Shown here in pieces: positions 1 to 10,796 of a DNA stretch of 64,000 bases. A program made the translations under genes and the position numbers. This stretch comes from Undaria pinnatifida. Its lineage: Eukaryota > Sar > Phaeophyceae > Laminariales > Alariaceae. The notes beneath the pieces are model-generated. The model did no database searches, was not told where the DNA came from, and worked only from the letters and a program-made list of their open reading frames with translations. How positions within the stretch are numbered: position 1 is the first letter of the stretch; the number at the start of each line of letters is the position of its first letter. The DNA is taken from the NCBI GenBank assembly GCA_012845835.1, contig JABAKD010000012.1, positions 7,503,233 to 7,567,232 on the forward strand. The letters run 5' to 3'.

Positions 1-1435
1 GAGCCAGCACGATGCAAGGGTTGCCCCTGGGGACAACGTCGAGGTCCCGCCGCATCCGGGGAGGATAAGGTTCCATCCCCGGGTCGGAAATGCTTCCATG
101 CATCTACAGCTCCAACAACACGGGGACGAAAAAAATGATCCCCCGGATCGATATCACACGGCACGGTATTTAAACCCCACCCCATCCAGTGATTGTTCAT
201 AGGTTGGGGCTCATGGAGCCAGCGCCCGGCGAGAGTTGCCCCGCGGAAAAAGGCCGAGGGCCTGTCGTTCCCGGGGGGGAACATTTTGCATCTCTTGGTC
301 TGAAATCCTCCCATATACATCTACAGCTGTAACAACCCGGGGACATTTTTTTTCCGCCCGATCGATACCGCCCCACAGGGTGTGGAAATCCCACCCTCAT
401 CCACTAATTGCGGATTGGTTAGGACTCATAAAGCCAGAGGGCGTTGCGAAAGTTGCCGTTCGGGCCAACGTCGAGGTCCCGACGCACCCGGGGAAGATAA
501 TGTTACACCCCCGCGTCATAAATCCTTCCATACAAATAAACTCCAACAACCTGGGGAAGAAAACAGTGACCCCCCGGGTCGATATCGCCCCGCACGATGT
601 GGAACCTCCACCCCTATCTACCGATTACTGATTGGCTAGGGCTCATAGAGCCAACGCGACTCGAAAGTTGCCCTTACTTAGGGCCAACGTCGAGATCTCG
701 TTGCACCCGCGGAGTATAACGTCCTATCTCCTGGTCATAAATCCTTCCATTAAATTCAACTCCAACAACCCAGGGACGAAGACGGTAAATACCCTGTTCG
801 ATACCGCCCTGCATGGTTTGGAACCCCCACCCCCATCCACTGATTGCTGTTTGGCTGACTCTCACAGAGCCAGCGCGCTACGGGAGTTGCCCCTCGGGCC
901 AACGTCGAGGCCCCGGCGCACTCAGGGAGGACAATATCCCATCCCTGGGTCATAATTCTTCCATACATATGAAAATACAACAAACCGGGCACGAAAACAG
1001 CGACCCTCAGGTATCGATATCGCCCCACACGGCGTGGAAACCCCACCCCCATCCACTGATCTCTGATTAGTCGGGGCTCATAGAGCCAGCGCGCTGTGCG
1101 AGTCCCCCTTGGGGACAACGTCGAGGTCCTTCCGCACCCCGGGAAGGATAAGGTCCCATCTTCGGGTCAGGACTCCTTCCATACATTTACAACTCTAGCA
1201 ACCTGGGGAAGAAGAAAGTGATCCCCCGAGTCGATATTGCCCCGCACGATGTGGAAACCCTACCCCCATCCACTGATCGCTCATTGGCTGGGACTCATAA
1301 GGCCAGCGCGCTACGAAAGTTGCCTCTCGGACCAACGTTGAGGTCCCGTCGCATCCGGGGAATATAAGGTCCCATCCCCGGGCCCTAAATCCTTCCATAC
1401 ACGAACAGTGCAACTTCAACAGCCCGGGGACGAAA
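1..1435. repeat. ~216-bp tandem satellite array, about 6.6 copies, cut by the window start
   Basis: A recurring block can be followed through seven monomers. Its landmark AGCCAG or a one-base variant occurs near 2, 217, 432, 649, 868, 1084 and 1301, so spacing is 215-219 bp. Each monomer carries the same ordered landmarks: a GCCAACGTCGAGGTCC-like block, a CCGGGTCATAAATCCTTCCATAC-like block, a CTCCAACAACCTGGGGACG-like block, and CCACCCCCATCCACTGATTG. Copies differ by scattered substitutions and small indels, so this is an old, diverged array. Open frames of up to 131 codons exist on both strands, but the period is not consistently a multiple of three and no frame is kept between monomers, so I treat them as non-coding. 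The array continues past the left edge. Confidence 0.9.
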
Positions 1436-2291
1436 CGACATTACAGCACACTATAAATACGACGAGCGTCACTATACCCTACCTTATGATATCAGTATGG
1501 GCATTGCAAATCGAGCGCCACGGGCGCAGCCGTGGCTGTACCGCTAGTTACAATGAAAACGAACCAGCTGGTGAATCGGTTTCACCACGTACTATATTGC
1601 TGTGCGAATTTATATTGCAAGGGCTCCTTTCCTCGGGCGGCGTTAGCCGCCTGCTACGCTTGCGCAAGGAAGAATACAACTAAATGTGAATGGAGCGGAA
1701 AGAAGAGGCCCACGATTTGGCGCAACAACTCGTAGCGATTTGATGCTGCCAAGAGCTGCTGGTGCAGAGCTGATCGCCCTGTGTTGTGTCGTGTGCTTGT
1801 TGGCGATGTCACGTTCTGATCGGCAGCATACGGGTGTAATTTGCGAACAAGAAAGGAACATGAAGATAACCGAGAGTGCAAATCAAATAAAGAGGTGGTC
1901 ATCAACATCAAGCCAAAGACCCAGCACGAATTTTGCGGATTGCCTCGTTGGGGCTTATGGTGGAGGTCATGGGGTTTGGTGGAGGCCATGGACCACCAAT
2001 ATTGTAATTCGAAGCCCCCCCGACACGTACAACACGACTTTCCGGCATTTTGGCCGCTGTCGACTATACATTGTCTTGCGTTACCTGGAATCCACGAGGC
2101 TGCAACAATATCTGAGCCACATCCAACCTGGTATCATCACATGCAGTAGTCGCGGAATGGCTTCAGACCGTTCAGTGTGCTATGCTGATCACATCTAAGC
2201 GTGTTTGGGTCGTTGGTCTTTTCGACGTGGAACATCGTTTTTTCGGCGTGTCCCACAACAACCACACTGCCACACTGCCCGGCGAGTCATC
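1436..2291. other. No recognisable gene or repeat
   Basis: The longest open frame (170 codons, 1686-2198, plus strand) has no domain I recognise and is within what chance allows for six frames of 64 kb. No tRNA, rRNA or transposon motif was seen. Confidence 0.5.
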
Positions 2292-2515
2292 CCGCCGTAG
2301 GGGTTGCAGTTGTTACATTAACTAATAATGTACCTGTCCGGTGGGTCATTGATCATGTAATTTCACGAGTACATATAGTTTTATGACGCTAAGGCATAGA
2401 TAGAAGGTCGGTCGGGTTGTGCGAACGAATGCCTTCGAAGTCATGTAGTATCGGGTGAGATATTGTGGGGACCTCAGGTACTGATCGATGATGCTGCACC
2501 CCTACCTCCGTGGGA
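2292..2515. repeat. Dispersed repeat, copy 1 (partner at 47931-48232)
   Basis: This stretch shares collinear blocks with 47931-48232. They include GTAGGGGTTGCAGTTGTT at the left, a TTTCACGAGTA block in the middle, CGGGTTGTGCGAACGAATGC followed by CTTCGAAG, and CTGCACCC with CTCCGTGGGATG at the right. The partner is about 80 bp longer because of an insertion after the first block. No coding capacity or terminal repeat is evident, so the family type is unknown. Confidence 0.75.
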
Positions 2516-3981
2516 TGGCTCCAACCACCAATCACAACCAACCACAACCACGGATAACAACCTCAACCCAAAGCGTCCCCAAGTACAAAAACGTCAGTCA
2601 CTCAGGACTGGTATCCGTCTGGGATGAGGGATCAGGACGGACACTGTGTTGGAGTCGGTGGGTGGAAAGAGCCGTTAAATGCGAAGACAGCATCAATTCA
2701 CCTGAAATCTTTGACGGCCTTGAATTACTCGTTCTCATTGTGGTGACCATAGTGCACCTTATCCTTCCAATAAGGAGAAGGAACGCTGCTTATGTGCAGC
2801 CCCCCGCGAAATTTAAGGGCCTCTCTACCCTCTCCCCTTCCCCCTGACACAATCCCGCCAAAACGTTAACCAACACCGTTGCTGCTGGGTAACACGCTCA
2901 GGGGGCGAGCGACGGAAGCTGGTGGGGCCCTTTTTTCGTCAAGGGACATGGAACTGTAGGCGAGAAGATAGGCGGTTTCTCCACCGTAGAAAGGCTTCTC
3001 CAGGTTCAAAATAATCGGCGCTCACCTGAAATCCGGCGCAAGGAGAGCAAAGTTAACTGCACGGCCGGAAACAAACGGTGACGTTACGTTGTATCTCCCC
3101 CCCCCCCCCCCCCCTTGAGGCGTCGCCTTCCATCTTACTGCGCTGTATACCTCATTTCCTGACGAACTGCCATTATCACACCAACCCCGTTCACAACATC
3201 ACTATCGCCAAATTACCGCACACCCAAACCCTTAGAAACCGCCACCACCACCACCACCACCACCACCGCCTCCCTGCCCCCCCGCCTCCACCACCACCCC
3301 GCCGCTTCAAAACTCATACCTCACGACCGTCAAACGACCGGCCGCACTTCTCGGACTCCAACGCCTCGACCACCGCAGTCGGCACCGCTTTCTCCCCATC
3401 ACCAAGACCATATCAGCAACTCCCGTCATAGATGGAAATATTACCGGTTCTTCCCATGGCGTTTGCTTGGATTCAATGCGGATTACCACACCTTCTGCCA
3501 GATCGATGTAGAACACCGCGAACAATAGAGGCCGCGGCATACGCCTGACTTGACTTGATCGTGGTCGTATGCCAAGGAGCTTTCACGAACGGAGGAACGT
3601 CAACAGCGGCGACGGATTATCCTACTCGGTGTCAGCAAAGCGGACGTGGGGTTCTCTGTGTGTGCTGGGTGTCTGCCCTTAATGCGGCGAGATTATTGAG
3701 ATGTGAAATGTGAGGACCAAGTAGTAGGTTACACAATATTCTTACATCTACACAGCTGCAGCCCCAGTAGAAGCTTCTCCGTAAGAAGTTCACTTGGGTG
3801 TATATCCGCATAGCCCGACAAAAGGTGCTCATTTTTACAAGATAACGTTTGCAGTTTTAATCAGCGACAGCAGCATATAGCGTAGTAAGCAACTGCGGCA
3901 GCTATCGAACACCCCGCTGCTGACGCACAACAACACATTTCACCTACTGTTCATGTCACCGCCGGAGCAAGACAGCCGAGT
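2516..3981. other. Unannotated stretch with homopolymer and trinucleotide runs
   Basis: No gene was recognised. The stretch contains a run of 18 C at 3097-3114 and a CCA/CAC-rich tract at 3241-3300. The tract gives a His- and Pro-rich frame (3078-3431) that I regard as an artefact of the simple repeats. Confidence 0.6.
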
Positions 3982-4362
3982 TTGTCTTGCCGTGTGTGTT
4001 CTATCCTCGCCAGCTCGGTGGTTGTTTCAATGCTTCCAATTATTACCTGCTGTTTGGAGCAGAATAGGGTTGCGTTGTGGGAAACCATCCCTCACCGTTC
4101 CCAGATCACGGTAGCCACCGGACCCGACCCTGCTGAAACCAACAGCATCGTGTTTGAAATAAACTTGTCGTCGCTACGCCAAGCCGGTGGGGCTTACCTT
4201 GTGTTGTGGTTCGCGTCACCTCGGCCGTTGAAAAATAATTGGTTTGATCGCTATAAAACTGTTGTGCTTCAAGGCGGACGAAGGTTGGTTTTCGAGAGGC
4301 AACCTTACGCCGTGGTGATCAAGACGATGGAAGCTATCGCCGCCACGACAGCCGAAGACTAG
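3982..4362 (+). CDS. Weak candidate exon or small hypothetical protein, 126 codons
   Basis: The frame is open for 126 codons. Its second half (roughly residues 28-120) reads like a mixed alpha/beta protein: balanced composition, alternating hydrophobic stretches such as GGAYLVLWFASP, and no simple repeats. The first 25 residues are hydrophobic and Cys-rich and could be a signal-like segment or random sequence. I recognise no domain. It stands alone, without visible splice partners, promoter or neighbouring exons, so it could be a chance frame, an exon of a split gene, or a gene fragment. Confidence 0.2.
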   Translation: MSCRVCSILASSVVVSMLPIITCCLEQNRVALWETIPHRSQITVATGPDPAETNSIVFEINLSSLRQAGGAYLVLWFASPRPLKNNWFDRYKTVVLQGGRRLVFERQPYAVVIKTMEAIAATTAED

Positions 4363-4589
4363 CATAATTGCGCCTTTTCTGCTGATATAGCCGCCGTACT
4401 CCGCGGGTGGGGGTAGTCTTGTCCTGTGGGTTGTGTCCAAGGCCACTTAACGCAATCAGAACTAGTGTGATACGACCTTTGTTCAGTTTCACTTGGCTCT
4501 TGCACAGCTTGCTTCCAGTTTGCTAGATTTTTTCTAACAGCCTGTAAAATGGGTCTCATATACTTAGTTTTGTTTGTGGGCGTTGGTGA

Positions 4590-5189
4590 AAGCTTCATGG
4601 CAACAGCGGAAGTTTCCATACAAGTGGTGCATACTTCCATGGAAGTAATGGAAGCTTCCATGGAAGAGTTGGAAGCTTCCACTATTTCTGCGGAAACTTC
4701 CGAACTTCCGGGATTGGAGTCCTCCGATGTAGCTTCCGAGGAAGCATGACTTCCAAGGAAGCTTCCAGCGTGGAAGATTCCGAGCTAGCTTCCTTGGAAG
4801 CTTCGATATAATTGCCGTGGAAGCGTTCATGGACAATTCCGCGGGTGCTCCCGTGAAAGTGGCGGAACCTTTCACAAAGGCCTCCATGGAAGTTGTAGAA
4901 TTTCTCGACGGAAGCTGCTTTCATGGGAAGTAGTGTAATTGTCTGTGGCACCTTCCATGGAAGCAGCGGAAGCGTCCACGAAAGCCGCGTAAGCTTCCAC
5001 GGAGGTTTCGCGTAATTCAATGGAAATCTGCGGAAGCTTCCGTGGAAATGGTGAAAGCTCCAACTGAAGTGGTGGAAGCAACTGCTGCTACATAACACAT
5101 GGAAGCTTACGTGGAAGCTTCCGGCACTTCCACGGAAACTTCCACCACTTCCATGGTAGCTTCCATGGATGCTTGTAGTGCTTGTAACA
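4590..5189. repeat. Dense array of short palindromes (GGAAGCTTCC / TTCCATGGAA)
   Basis: Across about 600 bp the sequence is built from GGAAGC, TTCCATGGAAG and GGAAGCTTCC modules in both orientations, with irregular spacing and substitutions. Because the motifs are self-complementary, both strands give similar Glu/Ser/Phe-rich frames (for example 4682-5212 minus and 4549-4749 plus), which I do not call genes. The right edge meets a copia-style junction: reading the minus strand, GAGGGGGAG is followed directly by TGTTACAAG. The array may therefore lie inside an LTR, but no second LTR copy was found. Confidence 0.75.
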
Positions 5190-5199
5190 CTCCCCCTCA
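5190..5199 (-). other. Candidate polypurine tract next to an LTR-like TGTTACAAG end
   Basis: On the minus strand, a GAGGGGGAG tract is followed immediately by TGTTACAAG (ending at 5189). This layout is typical of the polypurine tract and 3' LTR start of copia elements. It lies about 320 bp beyond a similar junction at 5508-5517, so either two 3' ends are stacked here or one is fortuitous. No matching second LTR was seen in the window. Confidence 0.35.
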
Positions 5200-5507
5200 A
5201 AGGGTGCCGCAACTGTAAATACTGCTATAATGTCACAAGAAAATTCCCTCGCTACCTATGAGTTCCACCGTGGGGTCAAAGTCTTAACTTAAAGCTTCAG
5301 CGAAATATCGTTGCAATCGGTGTCCTCTTTCACTGGTGAGATTGTGGACGCACTGGAACACATTTGCGTACTACAAAGGCACTCTGAATCACAAAAAAAC
5401 GGACAGAACGCGCCAAGGACCCATTCACACCACTCCTTGTGGTAACTGCCTTTGAGGTGGCTAACTCAATGGCTTAAAGTCTACCGTGTGGAGTTGACTC
5501 TCGAACA
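5200..5507 (-). other. Possible inner part of the 3' LTR of copia relic B
   Basis: On the minus strand, the sequence starting TGTTCGAGAGTC at 5507 directly follows a purine tract and the end of the relic B RNase H frame. This is where a 3' LTR is expected. No second copy was located upstream of the relic, so the LTR assignment rests on position and on the TG start only. Confidence 0.3.
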
Positions 5508-5517
5508 ACTCCCCCAT
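5508..5517 (-). other. Candidate polypurine tract of copia relic B
   Basis: The minus strand reads AATGGGGGAGT immediately before TGTT. It lies about 50 bp after the stop codon of the RNase H fragment that ends at 5566, the usual spacing in copia elements. Confidence 0.5.
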
Positions 5518-5565
5518 TAAAGCGAAAACGTACATAACCAAAACCAAGCTCCAAATGTGTCTACT

Positions 5566-5972
5566 TTAGGTTTTTGACTCGCTTTTGAGGTTTAGGAGGT
5601 AGCGGTGCCTGTGCTTACTGAGGTACCTGGTGCCGATGGTGGTGAGTCGGTCCTCCGACTTCACGTAGTGGAAAGCAATTCTGCCCTCCTTGACTAGCTC
5701 CTGGATGAAGAAGTACCACAGAACAATGTGCTTCTCTCGCGAGCTGTAGGTCTGGCCTCCGGTCACGTGCAGGTGTACATGTGCAGTGGTACGTGGTCGA
5801 AGCACATGCCGAATCCCAGCTCTTTCATCATGTTTGAGGAGGACATCGCCTCCTTCATTACTAGTGTTGCGGCCACGACCTCTGCTTCCACATTGGACTG
5901 CCCTGTCCGCCCCTGCAACCCCGCCTTAAAGCTTACGGGAGCGTTCGAAAGAGAGATAAAATATGACGACAT
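5566..5972 (-). pseudogene. Copia RNase H fragment (C-terminal end of Pol)
   Basis: Two overlapping minus frames carry the domain. The frame at 5972-5763 has SNAPVSFKAGLQGRTGQSNV, then EAEVVAATLVMKEA, equivalent to the copia motif around the catalytic Glu of SxxEAE. The frame at 5805-5566 has SSREKHIVLWYFFIQELV, then HYVKSEDRL and LSKHRHRYLL, the characteristic C-terminal end with its KHI and D(Q/R)L signature. The domain is split by at least one frameshift and reaches a stop at 5566. Similarity continues faintly above 5972 toward the RT. Confidence 0.88.
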
Positions 5973-6253
5973 CGACTTGCTGCTATCCGAATTGTTGCCC
6001 GAGTTTGCATCCGAAAAAATTATCAGGCTGAAACCCTCTTGCGTATACGTATGTGTTGGAGATATCCACTATCCCGGTCAGGTAGCAAAGTGGGTGATTG
6101 TCGCCGGCGTGTGGGCTTGGGATGGTTTGGACACAATCGCCTTCGCCAATTGGATGACGGCGTACAAGACGTCACGTAAAGCTACCTGTCCGAGGTACAT
6201 ATACACTGCCCGCGATAGCCTGGGAACGCTGATTCTCCCCCTTGCTCAGAAGA

Positions 6254-6796
6254 TTACTCTCCGGCGGGTACGGCGAAAGCTCTTGTCCCACGCCACGTGT
6301 GTAGGTAAGATTGCAGCTTGCTATGTCGTACAATTCCCCAGCAGGACTTGGTGTAGTTAATCTGGAGAACGGTTACCATCCCCTTCTCACGGTCACGGGT
6401 GACGCCCATCTCGAGCACGATCGACACGTCTCCCTTGCCCCTTATTGATAAATGATTAATCAGCGTCTGCTTGATCCGCCTGAGCACGGTGACATCTTTT
6501 CCAAGCAGTAGGACGTCGTCGACGTACGGGGTCAGGGTGGTGATGATGTCGCTGTCCTCCGAGAAGGTGTAGACGCACGTGGTCGACTTGAAATGTTTGA
6601 AACCGACTTCCACCAAACACTCATCGACTGTCTTCCACCAGTTGGTGGTGCTCTGGCGAAGACCGTACAGTCTTTTAAGAGGTCTCAAGACCATTATTCC
6701 TCCGTTTTCGTCGACGTCTTCGTTCCGGGTGCCATCTTGACGTACATTTCTTGCGGGACATTCAGAAAAGTGGTGTTGTACTCTAGCTTCCAGCAC
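6254..6796 (-). pseudogene. Copia reverse transcriptase fragment
   Basis: The minus frame contains LKRLYGLRQSTTNWWKTVDE, then CVYTF, then LTPYVDDVLLLGKDVTVL with the YVDD catalytic site intact, and MGVTRDREKG. These are consecutive RT palm and thumb motifs of copia elements. In an adjacent frame just upstream, NTTFLNVPQEMYVKMAPG matches the region around the first catalytic block. The last ~30 codons (from about 6340 down) drift out of frame. The plus-strand frame of 210 codons at 5728-6360 is its antisense shadow. Confidence 0.9.
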
Positions 6797-7108
6797 TCCA
6801 GATTATACTCACCACTATCGCCATCACCTGGGGCCTGCAAACAGTGGCGGACGTGTTGCAGAGTTCAACGCTAGGCAAAAGCCCCCGCCCAGGTACAGTA
6901 CCGCTTCTCGTGTGCAAATGGCCTGCCTTTACCATCGACTGCCGACAATATGGTGCGATGTGGTCATCGGCAAGAGGGTGTAGACGTTGTTCTTTTTTTG
7001 GCTTGCTACTTCCTTGTCGGAGACCGCCTTCCACTGCGCTTTCACCGGTAAAGTCATGGCTTTCTTTGAAGTGTTTGTATTTATTTTTGCATTCCACGTC
7101 GAACATTT

Positions 7109-7333
7109 TTAAACGTTGGTCGTGGCACAGGCGCATTCCCCGACCGCGTCTGTTTCGGACGCATCGCGCGCTATATCTGGCATAACCATCTTGGTGTAAA
7201 ACTTCAGTCCTCGGAGCTCAGACAATTCGGGTCCGGTGGCGATTGCCGGTATGTGGGCAAACGTTGAACGGCCGCTGGCGTTACGCTTCTCGAAGGATTT
7301 TGCTTCGCTAACAGCGCGCTTAACCGCAGGCAT
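7109..7333 (-). pseudogene. Copia relic B linker between integrase and RT
   Basis: The minus frame has GPELSELRGLKFYTKMVMPD followed by an acidic stretch. From family knowledge I associate such a segment with the region between integrase and RT in one copia lineage. It sits in the correct order between the integrase tail and the RT fragment. It is short and frameshifted relative to both neighbours. Confidence 0.6.
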
Positions 7334-7673
7334 CGCCTCCAGGCGCGAGTGCCCCGTCTGTTAGAGCAGCGATGATCCAGCCGGCAACGTGTTCAGGGAG
7401 GCTCCCCCCGGTGACACCGGATGCTCCAGCTGTTCAAGAATTTCCTCATGCGGCGCTCCCTCTTGCGATCGTCCACCGTGTGTAATGGCCCTTGCAGGAC
7501 GCCCTACAGGGACGCTCCCTAGGCATAAACCCCTCTTCATGTAACCCTGCAGCACCACGGTCAGTATGTTCCTCCCGGTGATATTACTGATCCGCTCCAA
7601 GAGTTCGACCACCGGTGGTTTTTGGAGAGCCCGCCTGAGGAGATGCGGTCGACAGAAGCACGGGTAAGTGATT

Positions 7674-8170
7674 CTAACACCGAAGTGAAATCGCAAAGAC
7701 CCTGCAGAACGTCGTCGTATGAGGTGAAGTTGTGGTAACCAAGTCGATGCTCGACAGAAGAAGAAGCTGCTTTTGGGCTACCTCAGACGGTGGTGGAAAG
7801 AGTCGCGATGGCGCCTCGATAGAAACCATGCCCCTCGTCTTCATGATGCACGGGCTAACCGGATTGTACACGCGGTGGTTCTTGCTGTTGTTGCTGGATC
7901 CCACCAGGCATCCTTCCACCGCCTGGAGCTCGAACATTTTCGATACACCTCCATGTGGAGGAAGGCCCTGGCACCGATGCTCAAATCAGCCAAATACCCG
8001 GCTCCGTTCCGTGTAGCATCTTGTGCGCGACCGCGTGGCGATCGCGGAGTGAGGCACCCTGTTCCCCAGGAACGTCGCCATGGGCATGAATTCTCCCACG
8101 AGAAACTTTGCCAGTCCGCTGTCGGTGGGCATGAACTGCACCATACGCGTAGCTGCGAGAGTGCATATGG
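7674..8170 (-). pseudogene. Copia integrase C-terminal fragment
   Basis: In one minus frame FELQAVEGCLVGSSNNSKNH is followed by RVYNPVSPCIMKTRGMVSIE and APSRLFPPPSE. This is the copia segment after the integrase core where the host-like GYxxxxKxYRVYNP motif sits. In another frame immediately upstream, PMATFLGNRVPHSAI and a CYTERSRVFG-like stretch correspond to the end of the integrase core. Frameshifts separate the pieces. The DDE catalytic residues lie further upstream and were not recovered. Confidence 0.75.
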
Positions 8171-10796
8171 TTACCAGGTAATTATCGTATTCCTACAGAT
8201 GTTTTTTACCAGGGTACCTGGTAGTTAGGATCACTTCATGTTCACGATGAAACCATGGCAAAATTTCAAAACCGTACGGCATGAGTAACTACACCTACGA
8301 ATGGAAGTAGGTTGTTCAATAGAATACGTAACCTCATGCTTCTGGTTGGCGGTACATGTACAGGCAATACTCAATAAGGTCTTGAGGCGTTCTGCAGTTG
8401 GGGTGCACGTAAAAACTTCTGAAGCTCCTCGCTCGAGGGGGTCCATACCTGACTAGATTATCAATCGCATGGCCTACTAGTAGATGTATCTGTAAACAAT
8501 TTCGGTGTTCCTACTGTAGTGAGCACTTTGTTAGTGTATTGATGAGCCGCGTGAATCATAAATGGGTTGGCCAAACAAATCTGCCCCTAAGGTGGCATAC
8601 GTCTCTTACAGCGTCCACCCCGTTCACCGCTGTCCTTTCTTTTGCCTCCTGTATGGACCTTGGGATGCCTGGAGAATGAATAAGACCATACGAAGTATGA
8701 AACTAATTAGTCTAAGGAGTTTGATCTTAGCTCGCGAGCACCAACATCTCCGTGTCCTACCGAGGTGACTCCTTGACATATTGCGTCGACGGCATCGGAA
8801 AAGTAATCAGCCATCGTCGCTTTTTCGTAGGCGGGAGAATGAATGAGACAATATGATCTAAGCCAAGGGAAAGAGGTTAACTACTCCACACCGACATCCC
8901 TGCGTCCCCGCGAGGGTGATCATTGGTACATGACATCGTCAACAACCGACCAAATCACCGCTGAGCGGAGCTCTCCTGCGAGTACATACCCGAGGCTGAG
9001 CTTCCTCCTCTGTGAGTTCAATCGTGGTTCACGGTTGGTTGCAACGAGCATCTTAACATCATTACGAAGGGTGAGATGGATCCATAACATCAGTTATATT
9101 TGTTTCGAATAGCCGCCTAACATGGAGCCATCCAGGAATCTTTGGGTTTCCTAATGCTGCGCAGACATGCCTGCTGTTGCTCGAACCGTAGCATGAACCG
9201 AAGTACAGGCCTCGAAACGTCGCCGAATACGACGCATGTTATATCGCTCTGTTTTGTGTTTGCTATTGATCCCACGGGTTCGCGGGACCCCCCCGTTTCG
9301 TCGACATAGTAGAAGGCGGGCAAAAGGCCCACTTTCTGAGATCCTTTTGGAACGTCAAAAGTCACCAAACGTGCGGAAATTCTTTGAGCTTAGCGTGTTT
9401 TTTTGGCGTTCGAATTTTTAAAGGCGCTTCCAAAGACTGCAATTTGGAGTTTGTCGACATTTCTGTGGGCTTTGGGCCATCGTTCACTTTTCGAAAGGTG
9501 CTCAGAGGATCTGCCTTTTGCCCACCTTCTACCATGTTTGACAAAAACGGGGGGCTCCCGTCCGCCCGTGTCGGGCTCACCTACCGAGACGGGTGTACAG
9601 CGATGCTGACCAGCTGCCGGCTCCTGCAGAGTTCACGAGTGTGGGTGTGGTGCTGAGGGTGGCTCGCGTTGTCGCGACTCCATGAATCAATCGATTTTTT
9701 ACCGGTCAGCCTCAGGTTGTGAGGTTTGCATCAAGGAGACTGTTTCGTGCAAGATTAAGAGAATTTCGCGTGCTTCAAAAATACAAAGCACGTTGTCTGG
9801 AGAGGAGCTGGGACACGGGTTCTCTGCTAAAGAGCGTTTGCGAATCAACATGTGACGCGTGCTAAGATGGGGGTACAATGACTCTCTTTCGCCGTAAAGT
9901 TTCTGACCGGCGGGGCTGCCTACACTGATAACTAGACAACCCAATTCGTTAAATACCATTTGTGCTTTATAACAGTATTCGTTGTATACGTAGACCATGG
10001 GATTGCCCGCCGGATTGCACTTCCTTCCTTTCTGAGATCAAGTTTTGGTCGAGGGGTAGAGAGCTCTTCAATTGAAGGCCCCCATAAAGTTAGGTGAATC
10101 CTACCACACACTATTAATAGCACGTGTCATGCGTCCGTTGAGACGTGGTATTGTTTGGAATCTCTGAGGTTCTGAACGTTGCTGGAGATGACTGCAGTTC
10201 CACCGACTCGAGGGACTCCTATTAATAGCAGGGCGTGCGTCGGAGAACAGATGAAGCTGTGTGTTGGTGTATTGCAGCGCTGGGACCATTATGCGCTGAG
10301 AACTGTGGCGATTGTTTAGATTATTGCCACGTCGTGTCGTTGCCGCACATATACCTGACCTTTCGTGAAAGGAATTTTTTTTGCGCCTGGTCAGAGAAAC
10401 GCGATACGAGGTGGCGCTGTAAATGACATGCCCGAGCGTGTTCTTTGCAGCGTGGTCTCTCTGTTGTACTCGTGCGACGTCTTCCTTGTGGAGTTCGATG
10501 TAGAATAAATGAGACTCTGTGGAGTAAGTGTGAGTGTGCAGTTGATTTCGCCCCAATGTGAGATGCTTCGCGGTTCACAGTGTTTCATGGAGTTGCTGCA
10601 CGTCAAGCAGTTGAACTGGATACGACGGTACGATACATTTGACAGCAGAGTAGTTCGTTCTGATCCGACGAGAGAAGAAAAACTGTAGTTTTTCATACAC
10701 GATTTCGAGCATGGTGGCAAAAAAAAAACACAATTAGAGTGGAAATCTAGCACCAACATTAGTTGTGTTGCGCTCAACGTTGTTTTTAGAACGTTT
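8171..10796. other. Unresolved stretch, possibly further copia debris
   Basis: No intact gene was found. At 9580-9117 on the minus strand, two frames join through an apparent frameshift near 9365 (KLKEFPHVW, then LVTFDVPKGSQKVGLL). They read like protein, but I cannot assign them. A minus segment near 8440-8330 (TPTAERLKTLLSIA) faintly resembles the start of a copia RT but is out of order for relic B. The rest shows no recognisable structure. Confidence 0.4.

Larger units (their letters stand above)
5566..8170 (-). mobile_element. Copia relic B, decayed internal region
   Basis: Minus-strand fragments occur in the order expected for a copia polyprotein: integrase tail (about 8170-7674), linker (7333-7109), reverse transcriptase (about 6800-6254) and RNase H (about 6130-5566). 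They lie in different frames with stops between them, so the element is inactive. Gag, protease and integrase core were not identified in 8.2-10.8 kb, and no 5' LTR was found. The lineage differs from element A, since the linker and C-terminal motifs do not match. Confidence 0.85.

Noticed and set aside
5728-6360. Plus-strand frame of 210 codons
   Set aside because: It is the antisense shadow of the copia RT and RNase H remnant on the minus strand.
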